From: Lichina pygmaea | Taxonomy: Eukaryota; Ascomycota; Lichinomycetes; Lichinales; Lichinaceae | Length of the DNA: 64,000 nt | Reading direction: 5' to 3' | Assembly: GCA_963422465.1 (NCBI GenBank) | Contig: OY730175.1 | Span: forward strand, 2,418,001-2,482,000 | Shown: one piece after another, positions 25,701 through 35,219 of the stretch | Layout of the letters: every line of letters begins with the position of its first letter | Position numbering within the stretch: the first letter of the stretch is position 1 | The notes under the pieces: generated by a model | The model's input: only the letters and a program-made list of their open reading frames with translations | What the model was told of the DNA's origin: nothing | Databases searched by the model: none | Made by a program: the position numbers and the translations under genes

Positions 25701-25968
25701 GAATGATAGCGCCCTTGTCACTCTCGCCTTCTCGGTCCGGCTGCGACATAACGCATCCATTGACCAGGGGAATCGGCTCCGGACTTTTCCCGCTGACATG
25801 TTCGCTTTTGGGTCGGGTTGGTATGCTCATCTCGGAATCTCGGGCTGTCCTCGCGTCTGATGCAGCCAGAGGTGACTCGGGGCGGATCGCCGTCGGCACA
25901 GCCGAGACCTCTGTCGCAGTCGCCATTGCGGCGCATTGACTCTGCCCAGTCGGAAAGGCCAAGGTCAC
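19756..25968 (-). CDS. SPO14: Phospholipase D (Spo14/PLD1 type) with PX and PH domains
   Basis: This enzyme hydrolyses phosphatidylcholine to phosphatidic acid and choline at membranes, with roles in secretion and sporulation in relatives. I model two exons (20189-25968 and 19756-19825), giving 1949 residues. The N-terminal 450 residues are low-complexity and Ser/Pro/Arg-rich. A PX domain follows (about 470-590, with HRSLRDFTNLHVRY and KLPRFPRTAFPFL), interrupted by acidic and A/G-rich inserts. A PH-like region lies at about 690-860 (GKEGFLVIQSAKGLD, WFLVRHSYVVCVD). The two HKD motifs are HEKICVVDHTVAFVGGIDLC (H near 975) and HAKCMVVDDRVAIIGSANIN (near 1281). The conserved C-terminus EEQGGNWLYSIDQLAPLEI lies in the small last exon. 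Codon TG|G across the junction restores WPYDWL. The 363-nt intron is in frame and without stops, so a read-through product of 2070 residues is possible. The start could also be the later ATG (MATATEVS). Confidence 0.93.
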   Translation of the reverse strand: MTLAFPTGQSQCAAMATATEVSAVPTAIRPESPLAASDARTARDSEMSIPTRPKSEHVSGKSPEPIPLVNGCVMSQPDREGESDKGAIIPEPVEDRLGPRPVESESVEPPRNNDSHPGHASDGESSGPAEMARGLSPAQGSAVHGTATPPERKSVHFGRPSLAGNAAADRLSPLQVPVEGTPEDGQLRDRKGVTLLSKLKSFAVPSGFHGRSQSGYTVGGDSFYDGATPEPLSPAGLRETGRTSRGLGDLEGGGDDAEVGVVETDAQDRVPPYFREDWGRHGRRRSDEGPSTAAATPSRATGFPRRDRERRSLAGDSIAGGDIHNPIQRRATITDIGDDRRTGRSEDVGRERLGKDSPRRPRLWHRGSSHGDVETRRPSNFRRLTTWAAGSETAPAATPVQGPRWRTLESNLTMSASRWRALKAGLKMMGQRRKDEHKFDHAKSAELLAELAAGAPAAIIMASMFQRDDHGHKRIPVLLEQLKVKLTDSKRVDHRAAGDRHQVFCIELEYGSGLTRMKWVIHRSLRDFTNLHVRYKIQSSSEKYKHLAGRDEPSKPKLPRFPRTAFPFLRGVRGLGSDDEDDGDDLADDDDAASNANAGSVTGAAGAAGTAGAVGRRPKPRRKRPSLGRVRQGSVLARSDSYDASAGNQLDPNQATGARREPYPERQRKKLEQYLQQLIRHLMFRPDSSRLCKFLEMSSLGIRLAAEGSYHGKEGFLVIQSAKGLDFRKAWRASFVASRHWPKWFLVRHSYVVCVDSPEEMNIYDVFLVDSDFDLQCQKARGRDGKKSKKPKAIAINAKHKASRAQHHPLKLRNSERKLRLLAKNERQLAQFEESITFMLQNTIWAKPHRFGSFAPVRTGVFAQWLVDGRDYMWNVSRAIGMARDVVYIHDWWLSPELYMRRPAAISRKWRLDRLLQRKAAEGVKIFVILYRNINSAIPIDSTYTKFSLLDLHPNIFVQRSPNQFRQNTFFWAHHEKICVVDHTVAFVGGIDLCFGRWDTPQHSVCDDKLTGFEQSDVPKDADHCQLWPGKDYSNPRVQDFYALDKPYEEMYDRTNIPRMPWHDISMQIVGQPARDLTRHFVQRWNYVLRQRKPTRPTPFLLPPPDFNRAELQTLGLDGTCEVQILRSSCWWSTGTPDRTEHSIMTAYAKTIQQSEHFVYIENQFFISSCEVDGTIIENIVGDALVERALRAARECEDWRAVIVIPLMPGFQNTVDSQDGTSVRLIMQCQYRSICRGENSIWGKLRAQGVEPEDYVQFYGLRAWGKIGPSRMLVSEQLYIHAKCMVVDDRVAIIGSANINERSMLGDRDSECAAVVRDTDMIESSMNGRPYLVGRFPHTLRMRLMREHLGVDVDEVMEQEHAEELSRLRHEGGDDEASSRHGSEMDSPETATVDHETEEAIVASRHRDQDDLIAKSEEMFSFNHDVDWEQGGNPNILSDKRLTEDKRVTDKAEHREDVEGRGADHMLDEPSPAVDLGRDSAIVGGDREVLVLDVDPEGRGTLVSPRPRRVSQESRHDAREAREARDDGPAKRSVDASLPARTPTGSTLQVPARSKPNDAATVEDVADVDGSPSAPRAFPAPAEVVNSLVADMRRPAVDKDCMKDPLSESFYDEIWNTVAENNAKLFRYVFRCMPDNEVTDWKKYKEYVAYGERFAQAQGGSKSKERAQQEAAGRSGPAGAASVPEKFATLAPLNQAISGVQQGLSKISDKMPGEKSSNLAMGRIADWAHEASEANAEKHDGVDVGGTANTKSAVNEKGASEQDPKPVTGSRLTFATDEKAAMKDGSAEMALDDGKSAGDPDRLRRQASPPQPPPTGVASAGATGTGPITISTTVGDITGTATVISPTTVTSPVMTTPTGTSFGAAAAGATGTDALNKTSTSQRRRRRGTTRSSRRDFLASDDVMDKAEAEELMELVQGHLVVWPYDWYAILVLKRVLSLVASVVLVHVFPDLEVPDATAPHATALDLGVVQAVQYNLRLFTMALERGFASVDLFVRSFSLLFPVPYQIFPCFPFFHLSVSHRDIRPSPLLQENTCNTAKHLPSHTANRLLKEEQGGNWLYSIDQLAPLEI

Positions 25969-26535
25969 CGGCTGCGCGTTCGTCGTTTGGATGCCGAATC
26001 AGCAGAGCTGGCATGTGGCCGGCTTCCGCACCCCTTGCAAAGCGCGATGTCAGCACTCTACGAGTACTGACTTCGAACGGGAGTTCATCACAACAGACCC
26101 CTCTGGATTGAGACAGGCCGTCTCGAGCACATTGTTGCTGGGCGGAGCTGGCCAGAGCTGGAGATCCGTCGTATGTACGGTGACGTTCATGACGAGGCGA
26201 AAACCCGGTCTGCCAAGTCTGAATCCGACGTTTCGAAAGTTTGGTCGCAGTCGATCCACACGATCATCCCATTGGTTGAATGTTTCAAAGTCCTAAATGA
26301 GCTCGAGCCACGCCCGTGCAGCTCTCGTCTACAACTACGTACTCGTACGGAAGTACGAATGGTGATACTCGCGACAGGGAAGGCGCTCTCGGTCGACAAG
26401 CCAACCATTCCAGCAGGTCGGCCCGGACCGGTGATGAGTACCGTACCTCGCAGAGCAGCCGTCACAGCAACCGACTCTCGTAGGGGAGAGCTGGCCCCCG
26501 ATATTGCACAGGCACGAGCACGGGACCCAAGGACC
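25969..26535. promoter_or_regulatory. Divergent promoter (PLD / alpha-beta hydrolase)
   Basis: This interval separates the starts of two divergent genes. It contains a GTAC-rich stretch at about 26334-26356 and no other recognised signal. Confidence 0.5.
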
Positions 26536-27641
26536 ATGTCTACCCACAATACTCTGGCCGACATCGACCATTCCGAGGCTGCTGCCGTCTCCAGGGAAGA
26601 GTTCTGCATCGCGGGGCTGCTTACGACGGTCTATGGGCTGGAGCAGCTGCACACAGATGCCAGCCAAGTGGGCTGCCTCTGGCTGCTTCATCCGCGGCTG
26701 CAGACCCAGGGGTGTGTGGAGCCGCTTGCAAGATCGATGATCGGCGATTGGAATTCGCGCCGTACAGAGCACGGGATGGCCGGTCAGGATGCCTCGTCGC
26801 TGGGCCTCGTTGCCGTCTCCTTTGACCAGAGGAACCATGGCTCCAGACGGGTTCTCCCGTTGGCCAACGAAGCCTGGAGAAGTGGCAACAAACGACACGC
26901 GCAGGATATGTTTTCGATATATCGTACGTGGACATTGTGCATCGATCGTTCGTCTCTTTCGTGCGACTGAGCATCCAAGATGGGACCGCCATGGACACCT
27001 CGTTGCTGCTGGACCATCTGGAGTCTTACATCTTCCCGTCGGCCAGTCGCAGAATCGCGACGAACATAGTCGTTGGCGTCTCCCTGGGCGGACATGCCGC
27101 GTGGCAGTGCATAGTTCACGAGCCGCGAATCAAGGCCGCCGTCGTGGGTATCGGGTGCCCGGATTACATCAGGTTGATGAGCCATCGCGCTGCCAAGTCG
27201 AAGCTGGGCTCGTGGACGACGACGACGACGACGACGCCTGAGCCGGGAGCTTTCTTCATCGGATCCCCCGACTTCCCGCCGAGTCTGGTCGAAGCGGTGC
27301 AGAAGTGGGATCCAACTGGACTTCTCATGAACGAGCAGTACGATCCCACCGACGACCCATTTCAGTCCAAGCTGAGCCGGGAGACAGTCGAGAGGCATCT
27401 CGGCGGGAAGAGCATATTCAGCCAGTCTGGAGGCGCGGACAAGCTCGTGCCCTACTCCTGTTCGCGGCCCTTCCTCACGTTCCTCGAGAGCATCGCGGCC
27501 AGCAGCAGCAGCAATTCCATACGTCTGAAAGACGTCGTGTACCCAGACGTCGCACACGAGATGACGACCGAGATGCTCAACGACGCCACCGCCTTTGTCA
27601 TGCAGCTGCTACATGAGACTTGGGCGAGCCTCGCCGAATGA
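26536..27641 (+). CDS. Alpha/beta hydrolase of unknown substrate
   Basis: This is a predicted serine hydrolase with the alpha/beta-hydrolase fold and unknown substrate. Two exons (26536-26933 as printed by frame end at 26923, then 26980-27641) join as TAT C|AT GGG, giving 349 residues. The first exon therefore ends at 26923. Features seen are an oxyanion-type strand end FDQRNHGSR, the nucleophile elbow VVGVSLGGHAAW (GxSxG), the likely acid Asp in GGADKLVPYS and the likely catalytic His in YPDVAHEMT. There is no signal peptide, so a cytosolic enzyme is inferred. A Thr run (GACGAC repeat) lies between the core and the lid-like region. The segment QDMFSIYHGTAMDTSLLLD resembles uncharacterised fungal hydrolases annotated only by fold. 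The upstream frame stays open, so a more distal start is possible, but this ATG begins the sensible protein. Confidence 0.82.
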
Positions 27642-28267
27642 TGCTCACTCGTATACCGTTTCAATCGAAGAAGGTACACTGCTCTGCTGGCAAACTACTA
27701 CTTGAGCAAGTTGAAGTGCAGTATATTGAGAGGGGGGGGGGGGTGTCTGGGACTTGAAACTACCCTGCAGATGAATAAAAAGAACTGTCCATAGACCAGC
27801 ACCATGATCCTGCAGATCGCACATTGAGCACCTCATCTGAAGTAGACCGACGTTCTACAGTGGTCATTAGTCTATCACTGTGCAGCAACACCAAAATCCA
27901 TCTACAAGGGCGTAAGTGGGTGAAACCTCTTCTCCGCTCCACCAAAGACGGAAACGGAAGATCTGCGTATGTGTGTACAGATGACAGAGTGTGTCCATTG
28001 TATGATATATCCGCAGATGAGCCGACTAGCACAACCGTTGTGAAACTAACACAAGAAACTTGAAGAAGTGGAAAAAGAGAAAAGAGACCCCCCCCCCCCC
28101 CCCCCCAACACACACACACACATAGACACACAGACACACACAGACACACACATTTGCACCGCAGAGGCTTGAAGTAGGTAGCACGTGACCCTCCGCAGCT
28201 CTCAGGGCTGCAAAGGCAGCATGCAAGCATGTACCAGGGCAGCCTATTATAGATCCGATATCAAAGT
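27642..28267. other. Intergenic with homopolymers and CA repeat
   Basis: No gene is recognised between the convergent hydrolase and sedolisin genes. A 12-nt G run lies at 27732-27743, a 19-nt C run at 28088-28106, and a CA/CAGA simple repeat at 28107-28150. Confidence 0.6.
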
Positions 28268-28278
28268 CCGCTAGGATG

Positions 28279-28497
28279 GTTTTTTATTTTTTATTTGATT
28301 CTTACACTGGTAGTAGCTTTACAGCCATGCAGATCTTCTAGCTAATAGTGAACTCCTTCAGAAAACCTTTGAAGGGATAAAAACTGAAGGCAGGGTGTGA
28401 CTAGGGAATGTAACAAAAGGAATCTTGAGGTTTCTGGTAAGAGAAGAGAATCTAGGTATTAGATTGGGAATAGTGGAGTTTGAAAGCTAGGTTAGCC
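28279..28497 (-). mobile_element. Short LINE 3'-tail copy 2 with target-site duplication
   Basis: This 219-bp insertion is homologous to the 3' end of the LINE at 62469-63595, in reverse orientation. It is flanked by a perfect 11-bp direct repeat, ccgctaggatg, at 28268-28278 and 28498-28508. That marks a complete retrotransposition event. The insertion abuts the stop codon of the sedolisin gene (28510-28512), so it lies in that gene's 3' UTR. Confidence 0.9.
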
Positions 28498-28509
28498 CCG
28501 CTAGGATGT

Positions 28510-30488
28510 TTAGATCAGCTCGAGCAGCTTCGCAAACACGGGTGTGCCCCAGCCGGTGACGGCGTCCCATCCGTCCGTCGTGTTCCATCCGGCACCAGGC
28601 ACGCCCGGAATGGTTGTTCCTTGGGCCGTCCGGGCGGTGCACCCCGACGATCGTCCCTCGGTGATATCGGTCAGGCCGGCGCGAGCGGCGCCGTACAGCC
28701 ACGGATTGAGAAAACCTAGCGGCGGCCGTCCGGCCGAGAGGCGTGCTGAATTGAGAAGAGCGACGACGGCGGCAAAGACAGGGGATGCCGCGCTGTTTTG
28801 AGGTTGGTTCACTACCGCCAATATCCTTGCTTGCAGCGGGTGATTTGAGGACTTGGAGGAGGAGGAGGACGACGACGACTTGGAGGAGGAGGAGCAGGAG
28901 GAAGAAGAGGAAAGGGGCTTCACCTGGTGCCAGCAACCGCAACTACCCGTCCTTTGTCGATGACCCGGAAATTGACAGCTTGGGCGGCGACGTCTGGGAT
29001 CGCGCGACCTCGTCGATCGAAAAGCCCTGGGAAAGGGTCGCCCACCTCTCCGAGGTACTTCTCGACGGCCTCGTCCTGCCAGGCCGGACGCAGAAACACG
29101 TCGGAGAAGCCGCCAGACGAGAAAGAGGCGGCTCGCTCGGGTTCTGTTGCGACGGTGCCCCCGACGGCGGTGACCCAGGGGCAGGAGGCTGGGAAGACGG
29201 CCTGGAAGCGCGTCGTCCCGGCGCCGTCGTTCGACAGGCAGATCCCACCAGGCCCCGAGTCACCCGATGCGAACAGGATCGAGACGCCGCGGCTTCCCAG
29301 CTGCCCGAAGAGATGACATACGACACGCATGTAGTTTCGCGGTAGAGACTGCTCGTCTTCGCCGTACGAGGTCGTGAGCGTCCGAGGCAGCTCGTCGTCC
29401 GGCACCCTCATCATGTGAAACAAGAAATCCAGGTACGGCTCGTTCGAGTTGTCCGTGCGATCCAGCGGGCTGCGATCGGGTGCCAGCGGGCCTCGGCCTG
29501 GTGTGCTGTAGTAGACGACGGGAACCGGATGGGCGAGACCCAGGCTGTACTGCAGGTCCAAGTTGGCCTCGACGTTGTCGTTGCCGTCGTCTTCCAGTGT
29601 ATTGACGCCACCGTTTGCGCTTTCGAACTCGAATGTGGCCCCTTGCGCGCTCGGGACGTACCTCTCGAGGAATCGATCGAGGTCGGCTTGCTTGGCGTAT
29701 TGTTCCAGATATCCGGCAACGCCGAGCTTGCTGCTGTGTTCGGCATCGGCCGTGAAGCCGGTGATGTTGTAGAGCCTGGAGAGACATGCTGGCGTCATCG
29801 CGTTGTTGCAGTTTGCGCCATCCACTTTCAGCCCGGCTGCTGCGACCCGCAGCTGCGGCGCCGCATCTCCAAGGACCTTGACATCATGTATCGTGGAGGC
29901 TTTAGCTCGCATGTGACCGAACCTCGTCGTGGGCTGGATCATCTCAACGTACTGATGCAGTGCGCTTGGCACGGAGTAACGGAGACTGCGAACGATCTCG
30001 GCCTCACCGTCACGGCTGCGGAAATTGAAGAACTCTGTGCGCATGAGCCTCTCGGCATCTTCGACGGCGGCCAGAAGCGTAATCCAATTGTTATGGACCT
30101 CGATGTCCGATATCGCAAAGGCATCAAGCCAGCTCGTCACCGCGCTCGTGGCCAATTCAGCCGGACGAAGCATAGCACTCATTTGGTCTCTCGTCATGTA
30201 GTGGCCATATTCAGGGTGACCCGGAGTCGCTATTCCAAGCGCTCTCTTCTCGAACTGAGGCCAGTCTGGAGACTTCAACGCGATGCGGAATCGAATCAGC
30301 AGCCGGGAGTCAGGTTTTCCAATGATGTCCCAGCCATCGGGCACGCCAACTAGCTCCTCAAATGCGTCTGTGGAGCCGGCAGAAAGGCAATGAACCCAAG
30401 GTATGGTCCATGCTAGCAACGACAACGCCCATAGGATACGACAGCACATATTGAGAAGCTGGCATGAAGAGAAGAAAGCGCCCAGCAC
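28510..30488 (-). CDS. Sedolisin / tripeptidyl-peptidase-like S53 serine protease
   Basis: This is a secreted acid-type serine-carboxyl peptidase of family S53, made as a proenzyme. Two exons (28924-30488, 28510-28792) give 615 residues. A signal peptide is visible near the N-terminus (CCRILWALSLLAWTIPWVHC); the ATG at residue 14 (MCCRIL) may be the true start. The pro-domain follows (RIALKSPDWPQFEKRAL, GHPEYGHYMTRDQM). Catalytic-domain landmarks are EANLDLQYSLG (Glu and Asp of the triad), FASGDSGPGG (oxyanion Asp) and GTSAASPVFA (nucleophile Ser). The Ser codon is split by the intron (AG|C), so the active site exists only after splicing. The Ca-binding end includes GLTDITEGRSSGC and GWDAVTGWGTP. 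The intron is CTCCTC-rich and long (131 nt) for this window. A LINE tail lies directly 3' of the stop. Confidence 0.92.
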
Positions 30489-31206
30489 ACACTGGTCGCA
30501 ACCCTGAGCAGATCCATCTCATGACGCAGCGATGAGATGGGCTATATGAGCGTTGATAGACTCCCCCTTCCCATCTTCTGCAAGGGGTTCAAATTGAGCG
30601 CTTGGCTCGATCTGCCGGAAATTGAAGGATCCGGGCGTGCCGGGTAACGATGCCCGGGATGCTTGAAATCCAAAAGGGCCATTGCGTGGTCTGACGGACC
30701 GTGCTAGCTTCTCGAAAGTCCCTGCTATCATGGGCCGCGCTTCTTCGGTTCCTGCCAGGTGTTCAGATCTTTGCATGGGATGAGGGAAATAAGAATTCCA
30801 TTTCAAGACCGCTTGGTAGCTCTTCAAGCCCGAGAATGGCTGCGCAGCGCCTAGAGCGATACCCGATCTCGTGCTCTCCAAAGGCAACGCTGGATCCCAC
30901 CTGGGGAATCATCGTCTCAGCTGAGTTCAATAGGTCAGGATCAAGGGCGCGTTTGGGAAGCTCATCCAAAACCAGTAGATTTGAGCTGTCATATGGGCGG
31001 CGCTGGGGTGTCAACCGAGAGTGCAGGTTAATAATATGAGCGTCATGTGCTTCATAGTATGTATATGTGACAAGGTTGGAAAGACAGCAATGTTGCCTGA
31101 CCAACTCGTTGAAGCCCCCTGTTACTGGCGTCAACATTAACCGTATGGATTGATTCGGCGGCAAAGTAGCATACCGAGCCACAGCAGCCTACTACGCAAG
31201 AAGACC
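30489..31206. promoter_or_regulatory. Intergenic, sedolisin upstream region
   Basis: No gene is recognised with confidence. A minus-strand open frame of 139 codons (30763-31182) looks fairly protein-like but matches nothing I know and could be chance. The region holds the sedolisin promoter and the 3' flank of the next gene. Confidence 0.4.
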
Positions 31207-32504
31207 TCAATAAGCGTCCTCGTGGTCATCTTCATCGTCCCCATTGTCCTCCCCCTCTTGAGACTCCTCGTCGTAGTGAGATTCCTCATCATCTTCATCT
31301 CCTTCGTCACTTCCATAGCCTGCATTCGTCGTGTCCGACCCCTCGGGACGATCCGGGCGGGCTACCCCTCCCCACCGGCCCCATCTACTCACACTCTCAA
31401 CCTCATAATTTGACTGGTTGAGCTGACGGTACTCCGACTTGCACGTTCGCACGACCTCATCCCTGAAGCCTTTGTTACGTGACATGTCTGCGTCCAGCTT
31501 CCCGGCAAGCTCGAACGTGCCTGTGCAGCCCCACGACATAGTGCCTCGAAACATGCCGTTGCCAAGGAACGTGAGCTCGGCTACATTCTCCGGCCCATAC
31601 GTTGATTCCCCCTCCCCGGTTTCACAACCCCGCCAGTGAAAGCTGACTGTGCCGTTGAAAGAGCCAGCGTTGAGCATTTGAGATCGTAGGGAGCCCTCGA
31701 CGATACCGAAGTCGAAGTCGCCCCACATGTGTGAGCCACTTGATGAGAGACCAAAGCGTACTGTGAATGGGTCAGGGTGCAGGTAGCCCCACTGCATGTT
31801 CAATTCAGGTGCCGCGACAGTGTATTCTCCGGATAGGCTGGCAAGCTTCACTCGCGTCGGCGGCTGGGAAGCAATGATTAGCTAGGAACATGCGAATCCG
31901 ACAGACCCTGCCAAGGTCTAATTTGCTGTCGAGGGATTCTACTTACATGGCTACTCTTCGCCTTTTTTCGAGAAGAAGTCGGCCCAAACGCAGCTTTCAT
32001 GAGGGCGTCCTGATCCCGCTTTCGCTTTCGACTCGCCTCTCCTTCGGCCTTCTTCCTCCGCGCCTTGATCTCTGCCTGCTCCTCCGTCTGCTCCTCCTTT
32101 TTGACGCGGTACTCCTCAGCCATGCGACCTTCGAGTTGTACTATGTCATCGGGCACGACAAATTCGCCGCCGTTGCACTCGGCCGCTTCGAGTAATACCT
32201 TCTTCGCGGCTGGCTTGGTCTTGCGTGGCGGCAGGCCATAATGAATAAGCTGTGCCTCGTAGAAGGCAGCGGTCTGGTCTTTATGCTTGGGTGGCTGATG
32301 CACGCGTGGCGTGCCTTTCTTGGTTAGCAGGGGCCCCGGATCAACATATGTTAGGAGGCCCATTAGCTCCCGACTGTCATAACGGCCAATGCTGTTGACC
32401 TTGAGCGTGCCAGACCCATAGTCGAAGGGGCCAGACCTGACTTCGATGGCCTTTAGTGTATCTGAGCCCGAATGATACGAGCCCATGGAGGTGTATGGAC
32501 CCAT
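31207..32504 (-). CDS. Conserved fungal protein of unknown function
   Basis: I do not recognise a named family. Two exons (31947-32504, 31207-31863) join in phase 0 to 404 residues. The N-terminal part is basic and may form helices, with FYEAQLIHYGLPPRKTKPAA and a Lys/Glu/Arg-rich coiled segment ending in a possible nuclear signal (EASRKRKRDQDA). This kind of YGLPPxKTK segment recurs in uncharacterised fungal proteins. The second exon encodes a beta-rich-looking domain (LSGEYTVAAPELNMQW, FGLSSSGSHMWGDFDFGI, LTFLGNGMFRGTMSW) and a very acidic C-terminal tail (DDEESHYDEESQEGEDNGDD). A nuclear role is only a guess from the basic and acidic segments. The intron has canonical GTAAGT and CAG ends. 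Confidence 0.75.
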
Positions 32505-32846
32505 TCCAGAAATGAGAAAACAGCAGAGGAAGGTGCTTGGAAGCTGTCGATGGAGGAGGGGTGCTCCAGAACACTCCCGGGCGGCTTGCGGGCGATTTCA
32601 GCTGTTTTAGACGCACGTGACAGGCACATGCTACGAATCTGAACGAGCCGTCGGCCGCCATGTGCAAATTAGTCACGTGAGCCTACTCATATCGCTGAGT
32701 GGCTCATCTCCAGCAGAGCTAGCATGATCGGGCACCTGGAGGCAGCTTGATAAGGGCCTTCAGAGGAGTGGGCAGGCATTCGAGGCAGGGCTCCTCTCGG
32801 AGAAAGAGCGTCGAATCCAGACTTGATCTTCTATGTACAATTGTGT

Positions 32847-32879
<33 letters not shown>

Positions 32880-33149
32880 ACTTTGTGCGAGTGAGTTGAT
32901 TGGTGCTTGTGGAGAGCTTGGTATGGCTGCCATGGTGCGATGGCTCGTCTTATTTGACTGCCTATGGGGGCCGCCAGTCATCAATTGATCGCCTGCCTTG
33001 CTTGGGACTTCCGTTGTTTCCTTGGCGCCTGTGATGGCCTTGGGTCAATTGATACGTCTTGGAGCCTACCTGAGCTCCCGACGAAACACCTTTGAGGCAG
33101 CTTGATACGGTCGAAACTTGCCCTTTGTGGTTTTTCGCCTTCAGCAGTA
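32505..33149. other. Intergenic with (GT)n microsatellite
   Basis: No gene is recognised. A 29-nt GT repeat lies at 32849-32877. The first part is the upstream region of the leftward unknown gene. Confidence 0.5.
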
Positions 33150-33570
33150 TAACACTGCAAGGTTCCCGGCATGATGAGAAATGATCTAGCACACCTGTTG
33201 CATCCTCCTCCTTCTCTGGGAAGAAGCAGACTTGTTCCCAATCGGTGACTCCTATCGTAATGTTGGAGTTTGGCGAGATGATAATGTTGGAGGCCCAGTC
33301 CATGTGTTTCTGCGTGAGAAGACAAGTAGGCTCTAGTCACCAATTTCGTCGTTGCAGGATTTGGACAACGGAAATTAGATCATTGGCGTAGGCGTGAAGA
33401 ATCTCTTCGGTTCATTCGAACTGTCCGCGATAGGAACGCTGATGTGACAGATCTCGGCAGAGGGACCAAGTAATCGGATGATTAGCTCGTGAAGGAGTCT
33501 TGACCAGTTTTTGGATGTAATTGCGAACCCAAAACCAAAGCCTCTCTATGCGGTGGAGCAATTCTATTCC
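33150..33570 (-). pseudogene. Aminoglycoside-phosphotransferase-like kinase remnant
   Basis: Minus-strand translation of about 33190-33310 reads KHMDWASNIIISPN followed by ITIGVTDWEQVCFFPE. This fits the catalytic loop (HxDxxxxNI) and the metal-binding DWE segment of the APH/choline-kinase-like fold (PF01636-type fungal proteins). Upstream, about 33370-33560 gives LWFWVRNYIQKLVKTPSR and EILHAYANDLISVVQILQ in one frame with in-frame stops after QFE and RRNW. I cannot link the two parts with a convincing intron, and no N-lobe or intact C-terminus is found. It is most likely a decayed gene fragment; a diverged multi-exon gene is the alternative. Confidence 0.5.
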
Positions 33571-35219
33571 ACGTAGCCTTGTCGGTCATTGTGGGCCCCC
33601 TAAAATATTCAGATGCTGAACCTTGTCGGTACCGGTATTGAGTACGACTAAGCTCAAGATCTTCCGGATGCCTAGCCCGGATCCTGGACTAACATCCTTT
33701 GGATAGCAATATTAGTATATCCTCGGTCCAGCTCCATCGCGAGGAACTCATTCTCGTCTCACATTTCCAACGTTGAGACGTCGGACCGGTAGCTTTAGGA
33801 CCGCTTTTCCCTGGGTCGCTGTCTTGACAAAGTCTCAGGGCTGGATCGGTATGTGGCGGGCGAAAGCTGGGATCGGTCTGGTCCCTTTCGAGTATTGGTC
33901 GAGCCATAGCCGATGGATGGATCGTAAAAAGAGTGGCGTGGATGCTTGGCAGGACGGTTGCTGGTTGCTGATGTCAGAATTGTAGCAGTCGCAGCAACTG
34001 TGGTCCAACTCGCAGCTCCACCTAAGTAGCAATCACGCAGTGAGGGTTGATTTCCATGGAGAAGATCGATTCGCAGTGTACTTGCTCAGACACGTCAGCG
34101 AGACGGAAGAAACTTTCACCGCCAATACTTGGATGAATCTCTGCAATGCGCAACCCACGATTGCCATGTGCCAGTCGCGGTAGCCGCTGCACTGCATCAG
34201 GGCGAGTCTCGGGCAGTCCTGGTGTTCGGGTTAGCCTGAGGTCTCCAATCACTCGGCCGAGTGACTCGTACGTATATATAGTACGGTACGTTACGCACGT
34301 ATTTCCGTTGGCCATCTCGCATTAGACTGTGGTCGTACATACGTAGCGCGGCGTCTTGCCGTTTCGGTCCACCGCTACGCCCAATGGACCCATCAGGGGC
34401 GGAGCCGGCGCTGATTTGTTTTGAACCGGTCCACGCGTCCCAAAGCATCTTGAAGCCTTCAAGATGCTGACTGCCGCTGACCCGTGAGCCACAGGTGTGC
34501 CTTGCCGGTTCGTGGTCGACCCGGTGACGGGCCGTGACAAGAGCGTGAGAGAAGAGCCGTCGAGGCTAGGCTGAGCACCGCATTCCGACGTGGCTGATAC
34601 GCCGTAGGAGAGCAAGGAGCGTTGCAGTATGATACCGTAACTGTCAGCGCATCGTACATTCGTACCGCACCACGACCGCATCCATATTCCATGCTCGATT
34701 GACGATCAAGGTTTAGCGCGCTTACTGCGGCGTCGAAAGCAAGCCGTCTATCGTCGAAGGGTGCCTCGGCCTTCAGAGCGGGCTTACCTTGACCTTATAG
34801 TATTTGTTGTCCTCGCCGAAGCCCGTTGCAAGGTCGATCTCGCGATAGTCGAGAAGGTCTCCCGACACTGCTCCGTCCTACCGGCGTAACGTACGAACAC
34901 TCGACGTTTCAGCGCAGCCATGTCATACAACCGTCTAGGTACGTACAGTTCGACGGCGCTCGCACGAAAGCAGGGGCGATGTCCGCATCATACGCGTGGC
35001 CCATCATGTGGTGCGAATGCACAGGGGAGGCGGCCGTTGCGCGTCCCGCTGAAACCTTTAGGCGCCTCGCGACTGTGACTGGACGGCGCTGGGGGCTTGG
35101 CCCCTGGAATGGAATGCTTGTACCGTCGTGTGTGATGACTTACCCCTCGATTTTCTGACGCTCCTCCGGGCTCGATAGATCACGGCGACGACGACGAAGA
35201 CGACTTTCGATCGTCCACG
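33571..35219. promoter_or_regulatory. Intergenic, chitin synthase upstream region
   Basis: No gene is recognised in about 1.6 kb. The right part must hold the chitin synthase promoter and 5' UTR. GTAC-rich runs lie at about 34266-34300 (with gtatatatag) and 34935-34950. Confidence 0.45.
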
